From NCBI GenBank assembly GCA_017469405.1, contig JAFUGL010000020.1, positions 1 through 45,693 of the forward strand: a stretch of DNA of 45,693 bases, written 5' to 3'. The stretch comes from Lachnospiraceae bacterium. GTDB taxonomy: Bacteria; Bacillota; Clostridia; Lachnospirales; Lachnospiraceae. This document shows positions 7,154 to 15,658 of the stretch, piece after piece. Under the pieces are notes generated by a model. The model had not been told where the DNA came from. It saw only the letters and a program-made list of their open reading frames with translations, and did not search any database. A program made the translations under genes and the position numbers. Positions within the stretch are counted from its first letter, which is position 1; each line of letters opens with the position of its first letter.

Positions 7154-7987
7154 TTACTTAAACTCAATTTTTATTATCTTCATATAAACCATCTTGTCAC
7201 AGAATTTTATCATCGTTCTGTGCACGCCCTTCACATCATCATATATGTCTCTGTAGCCGCGCATATAACTCTTAGCCGAAACGGAATCAAAATTATCGCT
7301 CCAGCTTTCAAGCTCCTTATAATCCTCAACAGAAAAGAATGCACCGACATCACTTATCCCCGCTTCCTTAAGCCAGGTCTTTGTCATCATCTTTGCACCC
7401 CTCCTATTGCATGAATCAAATACCAGTACACCCTTTGGAAATTTTTCAGCCATAGCCGAAAAAAGCTTTTTCAAAGCCTCTGTCTTAAAATAATAAAATA
7501 CTCCCGCAGCATAAAATACCGCTCCGTCTCCGGCATCTATCTCATCCATCCAGCTATAATCATTTAAGTCACAAGCCAGATTTTTTTCTCTGTCTCCGGC
7601 AGGAAGAAGCTCATTTCTTATAGCTATAACATCCGGCATATCGATATTATAACCCTTACAGGTTCCGTTATCGCACTTTCTAAATGTATCATCCAAACCA
7701 CAGCCAAGATTTACCACAGCAGCATTTGGATGCTTTTTAAGATAATCCTTTACCTCCCACGCAAGGTCGTATTGTCTTTGAGCAACCTCAAGGGCACCAA
7801 AGAGTCCTATGCCCTTTTCCATCTTTTTTCCTTTTTCAGAAAAATCATAATCCAGCATGTTACAGATACGATTTGCCTCCTCATCCTTAAAAAGATGCGG
7901 AAAATTATCCGAGCATACTTTTCTGCCATATAAAGGAATAATCAAAGTCTCCTGCACGGTATTTTTTTCAATATGATACTTCTCCAT
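7154..7987 (-). CDS. Leucine carboxyl methyltransferase-family O-methyltransferase
   Basis: The protein resembles bacterial members of the LCMT/Tcmp O-methyltransferase family, with SAM motif VVNLGCGLDDTF near residues 90-102 and a following NIDMPDVI. Family members methylate carboxylates or polyketide-like hydroxyls; the substrate here is unknown. An in-frame ATG 15 bases further upstream (8000-8002) exists. I prefer the ATG at 7985-7987 because a GGAGG lies 8 nt before it and would otherwise sit inside the coding region. The leader contains a terminator-like hairpin and an 18-bp palindrome, so expression looks conditional. Confidence 0.8.
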   Translation of the reverse strand: MEKYHIEKNTVQETLIIPLYGRKVCSDNFPHLFKDEEANRICNMLDYDFSEKGKKMEKGIGLFGALEVAQRQYDLAWEVKDYLKKHPNAAVVNLGCGLDDTFRKCDNGTCKGYNIDMPDVIAIRNELLPAGDREKNLACDLNDYSWMDEIDAGDGAVFYAAGVFYYFKTEALKKLFSAMAEKFPKGVLVFDSCNRRGAKMMTKTWLKEAGISDVGAFFSVEDYKELESWSDNFDSVSAKSYMRGYRDIYDDVKGVHRTMIKFCDKMVYMKIIKIEFK

Positions 7988-8007
7988 AATCAAAGCCTCC
8001 ATATATG

Positions 8008-8025
8008 TTAGTTATAGCTAACTAA
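8008..8025. promoter_or_regulatory. 18-bp palindrome, operator candidate
   Basis: TTAGTTA-TAGC-TAACTAA is a perfect 7-bp inverted repeat around a 4-bp centre. It lies between the transcript start expected from the promoter at 8072-8100 and the ribosome binding site. Sites of this kind are typical of MarR- or TetR-type dimers. No regulator gene is adjacent. Confidence 0.5.
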
Positions 8026-8031
8026 ATACTC

Positions 8032-8064
8032 AAAAAAATTCATCTACTTTTCCTTTCGTAGATG
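8032..8064 (-). terminator. Terminator-like leader hairpin (possible attenuator)
   Basis: On the minus strand CATCTAC (8058-8064) pairs with GTAGATG (8041-8047), followed two bases later by a T7 run (8032-8038). It lies only about 10 nt after the -10 box at 8072-8077, so it would sit at the very 5' end of the transcript. The stem is short (7 bp). Confidence 0.45.
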
Positions 8065-8071
8065 CAAGAAA

Positions 8072-8100
8072 ATTATAGCACTTATTTTTATTTCTTTCAA
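8072..8100 (-). promoter_or_regulatory. Strong sigma-A-like promoter of the methyltransferase pair
   Basis: On the minus strand TTGAAA (8095-8100) and TATAAT (8072-8077) are separated by exactly 17 bp. The tandem repeat at 8106-8153 ends 5 bp upstream of the -35. Confidence 0.7.
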
Positions 8101-8105
8101 TATCA

Positions 8106-8153
8106 TTCCATATCCAGATAGAACAAAAATTCCATATCCAGATAGAATAAAAA
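8106..8153. repeat. Tandem 24-bp direct repeat upstream of the -35
   Basis: Two adjoining copies of 24 bp (8106-8129 and 8130-8153) differ at one base. Each contains the small inverted repeat TATCCAGATA. Their position directly upstream of a good promoter suggests binding sites for an activator. Confidence 0.7.
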
Positions 8154-8181
8154 TCACATCTTTAGTCACAATCACCAAAGA

Positions 8182-9327
8182 TTATTTTTCCATGTCACAG
8201 TTTATAATATTATCCACTTTTTCCTTAAGATTGCCTATAGCTACATCCCTTTTTAAAGCCTCCCTGATATCCATACCTTCAGGTGTGATTTGATAACATT
8301 CATCAATCCCACAAGCTTTAAGCTTTTCTACCGAATCCTTATCAACAAGACCGCCAAACGCAATTACTTTTACGCCATACTTCTTTGCATACTCCGCAAC
8401 GCCCACAGGTACCTTTCCCATAGCGGTCTGACTATCCAGTTTTCCCTCACCCGTTATCACAAGGTCTGCCTCTTTAACACTCTTTGCAAATCCGTTTTCG
8501 TTAAGTACAACCTCTATACCTCGCTCTAATTTTGCTCCAAGAAATGCCTGAAAGGCAAAGCCGAGTCCGCCTGCCGCACCTACACCGCTTGCGGATGCAT
8601 CTGCCTTTGGATAATATTTTTTAACAATATCCGCATATCGCTTCATCCATGCATCCATATCCTTCGCCTGCTCAAGTGTAGCTCCCTTTTGGGGTGCAAA
8701 CACCATGCTGCTGCCACTATCACCATACAAAGGATTTTTCACATCACATACTATACGAAATTCACAATCATACAGTTTATCCGTAACATCTTCATCGGAA
8801 ATGCTTACTGTATCTCTTAAGGCTGTTGCTCCAAACAAAGCCTCACTATTATCCTTACGAAGAAAATGAAATCCCAACGCCTGAAGCATACCTATACCTG
8901 CATCATTTGTTGCACTTCCTCCGATTCCAATTATGAAACTTTTACAACCTTCATTTATGGCATCAAGAATCATCTCTCCTACACCATAGGTTGTAGTATA
9001 AAGAGGATTCTTTTTTTCTTCCGGTACAAGTGTAAGACCTGCAGCCTTTGCCATTTCAATAACCGCACACCTTTTACCGGCCTTATTATAAATGCCATAG
9101 GATACTTCAACCTTTTCACCGACAGGTCCTGTAACACGGATTTTTCTTATATCATGCTCGTGCATAGAAAGCAATGCTTCAGTCAATCCTTCTCCGCCAT
9201 CCGCGACTTCAAAAACCTCTGCATTTACATCTTTGTAATTATTTATAATTGCTTCACGTACAGCATTTCCCGTTTCAAGGGACGTAAGACTCCCTTTGAA
9301 GGAATCCATCGCTATCAGTATATTCAT
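8182..9327 (-). CDS. glxK: Glycerate kinase
   Basis: The protein of about 381 residues matches the GlxK/GarK glycerate 2-kinase family in length and motifs. MDSFKGSLTS lies at the N-terminus. The nucleotide and substrate regions ADGGEGL, GIGGSATNDAG and GAAGGLGF follow, and a late VITGEGKLDSQT closes the active site. It phosphorylates D-glycerate with ATP in the cytoplasm. The frame extends ten codons upstream of the chosen ATG (9325-9327). The chosen start has AAAGGA six bases before it and fits the family N-terminus. It follows the Rossmann-like ORF by 10 bp on the same strand. Confidence 0.9.
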   Translation of the reverse strand: MNILIAMDSFKGSLTSLETGNAVREAIINNYKDVNAEVFEVADGGEGLTEALLSMHEHDIRKIRVTGPVGEKVEVSYGIYNKAGKRCAVIEMAKAAGLTLVPEEKKNPLYTTTYGVGEMILDAINEGCKSFIIGIGGSATNDAGIGMLQALGFHFLRKDNSEALFGATALRDTVSISDEDVTDKLYDCEFRIVCDVKNPLYGDSGSSMVFAPQKGATLEQAKDMDAWMKRYADIVKKYYPKADASASGVGAAGGLGFAFQAFLGAKLERGIEVVLNENGFAKSVKEADLVITGEGKLDSQTAMGKVPVGVAEYAKKYGVKVIAFGGLVDKDSVEKLKACGIDECYQITPEGMDIREALKRDVAIGNLKEKVDNIINCDMEK

Positions 9328-9337
9328 ATATTTTCCT

Positions 9338-10201
9338 TTACAATTCCAAATTCTCAATATCTTTATTTACTATCTGAATAAGCATATCATACTCTGTTTT
9401 TTCTTTTGAATTAAAATTCCACCTTATTATTTTTTCATAAGTGTCATAGCTATCTTTTATGAACTTTATACATTGATAGGCTCCTTCAATATTACCACCC
9501 TTTGAATATTCATTACCGAAAATCACTGTCTTGTTTACGGAATTAATAAGTATATTTACTATAGCAGGAATAAGCTCATTATTTATCTGTGTCAGATATG
9601 CTTCTATTTCTTGAGTTGCCTTTTGTGCATCAAAAATCCCGGCATCAATTATACTTCGGGAAACCGAATTAATAAAAAATGATATCATAGATAAAAGCTG
9701 ACTGAATACTCCGTTACATAGGATTATATCAAAATCCTCCCCGGTCAAATAATCTTCAAGCTTATCCATATTAGAAAGCATACGCTCTTTTAAAATATTA
9801 AGCATGTCAGAAATCTTTTTTTCATACTTTTCATCGGTAAGTTTTTTTCCCTCCGACCTTACATATGAAAGAAGCTCATCACAAAACGCATCTATATCTT
9901 CTTCGTAAAGTCCGTTTACGGAAAGTCTCATTATTTCCGTCTTTTCAATATTTTTATCATCAAGACTTGCAATTCCTTCCCTCATTGCTTCCTCATCTAT
10001 ATCGATCAGGGTTATACCGGAAAATGAGCAGCCAAGCCTGTTTACATCTATATCATTACATCTTCCCGCACCTACTATGGCAAGTCTTTTCCCGGGATAT
10101 GATGCAACGATATCTGTAAGACACTCACGATAATCCTTCCAGTCAGAAAATGCATCCTTCATTATGAACTTTTCTTTCAACTGCCTGTATATATTATTCA
10201 T
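9338..10201 (-). CDS. Unknown protein with SAM/Rossmann-like N-terminus
   Basis: I do not recognise the family. The 287-residue protein has KRLAIVGAGRCNDIDVNRL and TLIDIDEEAM at residues about 38-75. This looks like motif I plus the acidic ribose-binding strand of a class I methyltransferase. The middle third is helical and charged; DFDIILCNGVFSQLL near 160 would be motif IV in a methyltransferase. No signal peptide or membrane helix is seen. The start is uncertain: ATG 10201 has a weak AAGG, and a second Met at residue 14 is possible. It ends 10 bp before glycerate kinase and is probably cotranscribed with it. Confidence 0.6.
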   Translation of the reverse strand: MNNIYRQLKEKFIMKDAFSDWKDYRECLTDIVASYPGKRLAIVGAGRCNDIDVNRLGCSFSGITLIDIDEEAMREGIASLDDKNIEKTEIMRLSVNGLYEEDIDAFCDELLSYVRSEGKKLTDEKYEKKISDMLNILKERMLSNMDKLEDYLTGEDFDIILCNGVFSQLLSMISFFINSVSRSIIDAGIFDAQKATQEIEAYLTQINNELIPAIVNILINSVNKTVIFGNEYSKGGNIEGAYQCIKFIKDSYDTYEKIIRWNFNSKEKTEYDMLIQIVNKDIENLEL

Positions 10202-10217
10202 TAATTTTTGACCTTGA

Positions 10218-10245
10218 TGTGACAGGGATTACATCCAATGTCACA
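10218..10245 (-). repeat. Interrupted hairpin between phosphatase and Rossmann-like gene
   Basis: TGTGACA (10218-10224) pairs with TGTCACA (10239-10245), and inside it GGAT (10226-10229) pairs with ATCC (10233-10236). There is no U-tract, so it is not a standard terminator. It lies just upstream of the start at 10201 and may be an RNA-stability or leader element, or an operator. Confidence 0.4.
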
Positions 10246-10250
10246 ATATT

Positions 10251-11048
10251 TTACTCCAAATATTTTTCCTTAAGTTTTCTTTGATCTTCTTTGCTTATAT
10301 GTAGACCACAAGTTATAAAGTTTTCAAAGCTTCCGAACCTATCATCAATCTCTTTATATAATGTATCCAGATAATCCGGTTCGGCACCAAATAGATACTT
10401 TAGTGCTTCCTCTGATTTTTCAGATTTAACACCCGTCATATTTTGAAGCATTTTTACAAGAGCCTTTATATCCTCTTTTAGATACACATTGGTTTTAAGA
10501 TAGTCCTCTTTTATTACGTCTCTGTCCACTCCCAAAATTTCTTCAACTATCACCGAAGCAAAACCTGCTCTGTCCTTACCCGCCGTACAGTGCCACAATA
10601 CTCCCTTATCCCTATCCTCAAGTAAAAGCCTTACAAACTTTTCATATTGGGAAATCGGAAAATCGCCTCCGACAAAGCCTATATATGTATTGCACATATA
10701 TGCTTTTGCTTTTTCCGGTTCCATCATGAGCATTTCCATCGCCTTTTCATCAGCATCCTTTTCTCTTGTAACACCTGCTGTGAGACTTTCAATTATCGGG
10801 AGATGATAATAATCAGTCTGTCCGATAGCAGGATCGGGCTTTTCATCCTTTTCTTTATCCGTACGGAAATCAACTATAACATCTACACAATCAGAAAGTT
10901 TTTTTAAATCATTTTCACTCGCCTCAAACAAATGTCCGCTTCTGAAAAGCTTTCCCTTTTTTATGCTTTTATTATCCTTTGTCACCATTCCACCAAGATC
11001 TCTTGTATTGTGCAGGTTCTCAAATTTTATAAGTATACTCTCGTTCAT
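10251..11048 (-). CDS. Tyrosine/serine protein phosphatase (Y_phosphatase3 type)
   Basis: The 265-residue protein has N-terminal NTRDLGG and LFRSGHL, a DFRTDKEK loop, and the CX5R phosphatase loop HCTAGKDRAG with catalytic Cys154 and Arg160. This is the atypical bacterial Tyr/Ser phosphatase family related to Mycobacterium PtpB and phosphoinositide phosphatases. No secretion signal is visible. The gene starts 5 bp after the GH13 stop, so the two are cotranscribed. The in vivo substrate is unknown; a phosphosugar or phospholipid is as possible as a protein. Confidence 0.88.
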   Translation of the reverse strand: MNESILIKFENLHNTRDLGGMVTKDNKSIKKGKLFRSGHLFEASENDLKKLSDCVDVIVDFRTDKEKDEKPDPAIGQTDYYHLPIIESLTAGVTREKDADEKAMEMLMMEPEKAKAYMCNTYIGFVGGDFPISQYEKFVRLLLEDRDKGVLWHCTAGKDRAGFASVIVEEILGVDRDVIKEDYLKTNVYLKEDIKALVKMLQNMTGVKSEKSEEALKYLFGAEPDYLDTLYKEIDDRFGSFENFITCGLHISKEDQRKLKEKYLE

Positions 11049-11053
11049 ATCAT

Positions 11054-12589
11054 TTATCTCTCTTCAAAAATTATAAAGGATTGCGGTTTGACTAGTTTTC
11101 CATCCATACCGCCTATCTCAAAAATTTTCTCATATCCGCTTACATCAACAACGGTTGAAACCGCCTTATTTTTTGGATTTACCAATATAATCAAACCGCC
11201 TCTTTTATAGACAAAGGCTTCATCCTTTTTACTGCAAACGACTTCAAATGAACCGTCTGCCTGCAGGTCTTCGTACTTATGTCTTAAATCCAGTATCTTC
11301 TTCACAGTATTTAAAAGAGATGCTTCATCTTCAATCTGATTTTCCACAGATACTGCAGCTTCACTCTCATCAACCGGAAGATATAAAAGCTTCTTTTTTG
11401 CTGTTGAAAATCCGTCATTTAAACCATTATTCCACTGCATAGGCGTTCTGCTTCCGGTACGTGTATATCCGCCCTCCTTTGAAGGCATATCCGGTATATA
11501 TTTCATTCCAATCTCATCGCCATAATATAAAAACGGTACTCCCGGCATGGTAAATAAAAATGCATATGCAACCTTTAATTCATCCACACTTAAATTAAAG
11601 CTTGGTCTTATCGTATCGTGATTACAGGTCATAAAGCTTATATATCCCTGTTCTTTGGTCTGATTATATTTTGTGATATAGTCCTCCAAAAACCTGTTTA
11701 TATCACCATCCGCATCACTCTTAAAATAACTGTTATCAACTTCATTTGACTCATAATCGCGCATAAGTGTATTGTATCCGTTATGCCAATGGTCGAGATA
11801 AAAATCCATATCAAAACCTGCACTGTTTACAGCAAGGCGTGGATTGCTCCATTCAGAAACCATAGCAGCCTCAGGATATTCATTATCAAGCATGGCTCTT
11901 ATATCACGCCATACCTCACAGGTGCCGGACTTATCCTCATCATCATCCTTAACAAGTGAGTCAGCCATATCCACTCGAAAACCGTCACAGCCCATATCAA
12001 GCCAAAAACGCATAACATCCTTTATCGCCTCTCTGGTTGCAAGTGCATCTTCCTCATACATACCCGTCTGCCAGCTTTCCTTCTTTTCCTTCCATCCGTA
12101 ATTAAGTGCCGGCTGACACTTAAAGAAGTTAAGCATATATGTACCGTTTCTTTCGGTTTCACCGCCTATATACGGATGATTTGCTATACCTTTAATCCAG
12201 AAATCCGTCCAAATGTATCTGCCTGAATATTCATTTTTAGTCGCTTTTCCACTTTCTTTAAACCATATATGTTCCTCGGAAGTATGTCCCGGCACAAGAT
12301 CCAAAAGCACACGAATACCTTTCTTGTGTGCCGTATCAAAAAGCTCCTTCATATCATCATTGGTTCCATATCTTGGAGCTATTTTCTTATAATCCCTTAC
12401 ATCATATCCGGCATCCTTAAACGGCGAGTCAAAGCAAGGATTAATCCAAAGAGCATTACAGCCAAGCTCCTTAATGTAATCAAGCTTCTCTATAATTCCT
12501 CGTATGTCGCCTATTCCATCGGCATTGGTATCATAAAATGTTTGAGGATATATTTCGTAAAATACGGTATCCTTTAACCAGCTTTGCAT
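11054..12589 (-). CDS. GH13 alpha-glucosidase / trehalose-synthase-like glycosidase
   Basis: The 511-residue protein is a (beta/alpha)8 alpha-amylase-family enzyme starting with FYEIYPQTFYD. Conserved region II is GFRVDMADS with nucleophile Asp207. Region III is MVSEW with acid/base Glu246. Region IV is TCNHD with Asp325. Region I is the variant LLDLVPGHTS instead of the usual DVVxNH. No signal peptide is seen, so it acts on imported oligosaccharides or on glycogen-derived maltodextrins. A GGAGG precedes the ATG by about 11 nt. It is the first gene of a unit with the phosphatase. The exact substrate (alpha-1,4, alpha-1,6 or alpha-1,1 linkage) cannot be read from sequence. Confidence 0.88.
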   Translation of the reverse strand: MQSWLKDTVFYEIYPQTFYDTNADGIGDIRGIIEKLDYIKELGCNALWINPCFDSPFKDAGYDVRDYKKIAPRYGTNDDMKELFDTAHKKGIRVLLDLVPGHTSEEHIWFKESGKATKNEYSGRYIWTDFWIKGIANHPYIGGETERNGTYMLNFFKCQPALNYGWKEKKESWQTGMYEEDALATREAIKDVMRFWLDMGCDGFRVDMADSLVKDDDEDKSGTCEVWRDIRAMLDNEYPEAAMVSEWSNPRLAVNSAGFDMDFYLDHWHNGYNTLMRDYESNEVDNSYFKSDADGDINRFLEDYITKYNQTKEQGYISFMTCNHDTIRPSFNLSVDELKVAYAFLFTMPGVPFLYYGDEIGMKYIPDMPSKEGGYTRTGSRTPMQWNNGLNDGFSTAKKKLLYLPVDESEAAVSVENQIEDEASLLNTVKKILDLRHKYEDLQADGSFEVVCSKKDEAFVYKRGGLIILVNPKNKAVSTVVDVSGYEKIFEIGGMDGKLVKPQSFIIFEER

Positions 12590-12624
12590 GGCCTTTTTTC
12601 CTCCTAAAAGCTATATATGTAACG

Positions 12625-12665
12625 AAAAGATATGTGACAAGGTTCACGCCTCATATCACATATCT
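12625..12665 (-). terminator. Hairpin terminator after the zinc-ribbon protein gene
   Basis: AGATATGTGA (12628-12637) pairs perfectly with TCACATATCT (12656-12665) over an 18-nt loop. The minus-strand side continues into a short T-run. It lies 13 bp beyond the stop of the gene at 12678 and upstream of the GH13 gene. Confidence 0.6.
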
Positions 12666-12677
12666 CTTAACACTGTT

Positions 12678-13265
12678 TTATACTCCAAGCGGGCTGCCAC
12701 AGTTTCCACAGAATTTACCTGTAGGTCCAACCGGTGTACCGCAATTCGGGCAGAATTTAGGACGGTTTATACTTCCTGTCTGAGCTTGTACCGGCTTTGG
12801 CGCTGCTCCGTTATATGCCACAGCACCACCCGTATAAACTCCTGCTGCCTGCATCGCTTTCATTTGCTCCGCTTGTTCCATGACAGCTCGAGCATCTGCA
12901 AATTTAGCATTTTCTCTCTCATTCATCGCTTGCGTGAGCGCTTGCTTGGATTCTTCATCCATATTAATAGCTGCAAGCTTTACTGTACACTTACGTCCCC
13001 TTTCATTAAGCTTGCCTGTTAAAACCTTACTCATCTCGGCAGCCATCGCAGGAATCTCAGTACATTTTACATTTTTTGCATTGAAATCCGCAAAAACCAT
13101 AGGCAGATCAGAGAGTACTTCTCTTTTAATTATCTCCTTAAGCGCATCGTCTGCATCCTGCTCGATCAATACAGTTCCAAATGCCCTGTATGAAACCGTC
13201 ATATTATCATATTCAGCTGCTCTGTACATAATAGGGTTTACTGTTCCGAATTTAACGTCTGTCAT
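12678..13265 (-). CDS. Unknown protein with C-terminal double zinc ribbon
   Basis: The 195-residue protein has two parts. Residues 1 to about 115 form a domain clearly shared with the gene at 14920-15357: both begin with an F-T-PI core, an A-x-Y-x-N-x-TV stretch, a GT, then a KE-I/R VL helix. After a helical, Met/Ala-rich linker comes a two-finger zinc ribbon, CPNCGTP and CGNCGSP. The upstream TTG of the same frame is not the start: GGAGG lies inside that extension, 9-10 nt before the ATG at 13263-13265. The function is unknown; a zinc-ribbon tail on a membrane- or complex-binding domain suggests a scaffold. Confidence 0.65.
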   Translation of the reverse strand: MTDVKFGTVNPIMYRAAEYDNMTVSYRAFGTVLIEQDADDALKEIIKREVLSDLPMVFADFNAKNVKCTEIPAMAAEMSKVLTGKLNERGRKCTVKLAAINMDEESKQALTQAMNERENAKFADARAVMEQAEQMKAMQAAGVYTGGAVAYNGAAPKPVQAQTGSINRPKFCPNCGTPVGPTGKFCGNCGSPLGV

Positions 13266-13318
13266 ACCTTTTTCCTCCAAATTCTTTTTATAATTTATTC
13301 TTATATCAACGGTGTTTT

Positions 13319-13424
13319 CCTATGGGATAGTTATATACGATATATTTTTGATGTTAAGCATAGCGTGAGCAACAGCGAGCTATGCGTACATCATAAAATA
13401 TATCGTATATAACCATCTATAAGA
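13319..13424. repeat. Head-conserved hairpin element A
   Basis: The left arm (13330-13354) and right arm (13388-13413) pair over about 25 bp with a single extra T. A weaker extension with mostly transition mismatches reaches 13319 and 13424. At the tip GCATAGC (13358-13364) pairs with GCTATGC (13379-13385) around the loop GTGAGCAACAGCGA. The tip is almost the same as that of the element at 23.1 kb (opposite orientation) and related to the one at 17.6 kb, whereas the long stem is not. It lies between pepC and the zinc-ribbon gene. No U-tract follows the stem. Confidence 0.75.
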
Positions 13425-13437
13425 AAAAATTGATAAA

Positions 13438-14811
13438 CTATGCCAGTGTTCCAAACGGATCCCATGGCTCAAGCTCTATAAGCGGCTGATCTAAGAGCTC
13501 CCTTGTGTCCTTACTTAAATACTTTTTATTTACAACCACCTGATATACATAGTCATCAAACCACTCATCGGATGCCACATAATACCCATCTCTGCCTGCA
13601 TCCTTGCCCCAGCTGTTTTCTATACGCCATCTGTCCGGCTTTCCGGCTTCATTTATATTTACACCGAGTATAACCATGGCATGATTCATGGCACTGTCAC
13701 CATAGATAAGGCTCTCGCTCTTATCCATGCCAAATTTTACATCATAAAGCTGTTCGAGATTTGCAGCCTTCTTATCAAATACTCCTTCCTTTCGAAGTGA
13801 ATACTTGCTACAGTCAGAACCAAACCATACAGGATGTCCATCCTTAAGCTGTGCAATAACCGCCTTCTTAATCTCCTTCATTTTAAGGTTAAGATATGTA
13901 ATCGGCTTACCCTCAGCTACATTCCCTAAGAATTTAACCGTATAAAGCTTTCCAAACGGTTTATCATCAGTAGGTGCATTTATTATACTCACATAATCCG
14001 TAAGCTTCATACCTACATACTTTTTATAAAATTCCTTTGGAGTAATTCCAAAGTCCTGATATACCTTGCCGTCCTTGTCACGAAGTGTGAAATCTATCTT
14101 TTTAGGCGGCTCACCTAAAGAGATACAAAGCATACGATAAAACTCTGAAATCATTTTAGTCTTCTCTTTTTCAAGCTCAGACTTCTTCTTACCCTCTTTT
14201 GAAAGCGTCCTTATTTTATATGCATCCTCCCTAAGCTTTGTAGTAAGATACTGGTCGAACCATCTTGAGCTTGTGGAGCTTGCTGCATCATCATAATTTT
14301 CCTTTGGAACAACACCATACTTTTCTACAAGATTGGCAAACATATCCCACTGACCGCCATCACCTAAAGGTGCAGCATTAATAAACGAATAAAGTCTGCC
14401 ATCCACAGGTTCATCCAAGGTCTTTAATATACTTTCAAGATAAAAATTAGCCTTTTCCAATTTATCATAAAAGAAAAGATAATTCTGAGACAATTCAAAA
14501 TTGTCCAGATTATACTTATGTATTATCTCAAAACGCATGGTATTTAATGCAGAAAAAAGCCAGCACCTGCCGCTTGCCTTTTGATTAGTAATCTTTCCCT
14601 GCTTTAAATCGATGGAAAAGCTCATAGGAAGCTCACCTACTCTGCCATAATCCGCTGCCGCTTCGAGCACACCGCTTTTTACTGCTGCATTTGCTGCTAT
14701 GAGATTTGCGCGATCCTTATTAAAATCCTTTGAAAAGCTTTCCAGATTTTCTGATGAAATACCCTTATATCCAGCTACTGTCAGTTTCTTGTCTTTTGTA
14801 TCCTTAGCCAT
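13438..14811 (-). CDS. pepC: Aminopeptidase C (C1B cysteine peptidase, bleomycin-hydrolase type)
   Basis: The 457-residue protein has the papain-like C1B triad: Cys83 in NQKASGRCWLF, His377 in MNHAMV, and Asn399 in ENSWG. The length and the insert regions match PepC/bleomycin hydrolase, cytoplasmic hexameric aminopeptidases that trim peptides. PepC enzymes use the C-terminal tail to control exopeptidase action. Here the tail ends FGTLA, like the family. An AAGGAG site precedes the ATG. It is flanked by the two paralogous unknown proteins, all on the same strand; element A separates it from the downstream one. Confidence 0.92.
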   Translation of the reverse strand: MAKDTKDKKLTVAGYKGISSENLESFSKDFNKDRANLIAANAAVKSGVLEAAADYGRVGELPMSFSIDLKQGKITNQKASGRCWLFSALNTMRFEIIHKYNLDNFELSQNYLFFYDKLEKANFYLESILKTLDEPVDGRLYSFINAAPLGDGGQWDMFANLVEKYGVVPKENYDDAASSTSSRWFDQYLTTKLREDAYKIRTLSKEGKKKSELEKEKTKMISEFYRMLCISLGEPPKKIDFTLRDKDGKVYQDFGITPKEFYKKYVGMKLTDYVSIINAPTDDKPFGKLYTVKFLGNVAEGKPITYLNLKMKEIKKAVIAQLKDGHPVWFGSDCSKYSLRKEGVFDKKAANLEQLYDVKFGMDKSESLIYGDSAMNHAMVILGVNINEAGKPDRWRIENSWGKDAGRDGYYVASDEWFDDYVYQVVVNKKYLSKDTRELLDQPLIELEPWDPFGTLA

Positions 14812-14919
14812 TTTATCTGCTCCTTTTTTGTGTTATTATTTATATGTTATTATTTATGTAATTATCTTTTCAGTATCTGATTTTTAACATCTATATTATC
14901 AATATCCGCATTTAAGTTT

Positions 14920-15357
14920 TTACTGCCCTGAAAAGAGGTTGCCAATCATATTTGCTGCTCCCGGTGACATAACAACACCGGTAAAGGACATAGAACTATT
15001 CTGTCCGTTATTAATCTCTCTTTTTAGATGTGAAACAGGTTCTATAGATGATGCAGTTGCGCCTAAATCCTCAATCACAAGATTTACGGATATCTGCTCC
15101 GCTGCAAGCTGATTTATAATACTTTGAGCTAGCTCATCCTTCTTTTCATCAAGTCCCTCCACAGGAACATTTCCACTTAATTTTGTAATCTCAAAATTGA
15201 GATAATAAAGTACTCTCTGTCTGATATACTCCTTTTGTTCATCCTCCAAATCATCTGCAAAAATTGTTCCTTTTGCAGCAACCTCAACGGTAGCGTTGCT
15301 GTAATCAACTGCACAGAAAAAAATCGGACTTAATGTTTCAAAGCTTATTTCACCCAT
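14920..15357 (-). CDS. Unknown protein, paralogue of the zinc-ribbon protein's N-terminal domain
   Basis: The 145-residue protein aligns along its first 105 residues with the N-terminal domain of the protein at 12678-13265 (shared F-T-SPI core, DYSNATV, GT, RQRVLYYL helix, then alternating strands). It lacks the zinc-ribbon tail and ends in a short Gly/Ser-rich stretch. The start at ATG 15355-15357 is chosen because AAGGAGG lies six bases upstream; the longer frame has no such site. It lies 108 bp upstream of pepC on the same strand. No known function is recognised. Confidence 0.6.
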   Translation of the reverse strand: MGEISFETLSPIFFCAVDYSNATVEVAAKGTIFADDLEDEQKEYIRQRVLYYLNFEITKLSGNVPVEGLDEKKDELAQSIINQLAAEQISVNLVIEDLGATASSIEPVSHLKREINNGQNSSMSFTGVVMSPGAANMIGNLFSGQ

Positions 15358-15545
15358 AATGTACCTCCTTAAAAACATATATCATTTCATACACCAATAC
15401 ACCTCTTATAACCGTAAAAACATATAGTTATTATAATATAACCACCCTTTTATTACAATAATTTTCCCACCACACATTTCACATAACGTTCTAATTTTTC
15501 TAATTACTCTTTATACATTAATTCATTATTCTTTCACTCAATATA

Positions 15546-15574
15546 TTGCAATAAATTATAATTTCACATATAAT
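15546..15574 (+). promoter_or_regulatory. Likely promoter of the plus-strand methyltransferase
   Basis: TTGCAA (15546-15551) and TATAAT (15569-15574) are 17 bp apart, with the ATG about 85 nt downstream. The divergent gap 15358-15658 shows no ORF on either strand. Confidence 0.5.
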
Positions 15575-15658
15575 TGATGGCGTGTTAACAAATCGGCTTA
15601 TTAATATATCATTAACTGCATACTTAATTCATCAGTCGTAATTGTCAAGGAGAAAAAT

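Noticed and set aside
12910-12935. GCGTGAGCGC-like sequence resembling the hairpin head
   Set aside because: It lies inside the zinc-ribbon protein gene, encodes part of a helix, and has no long pairing arms.
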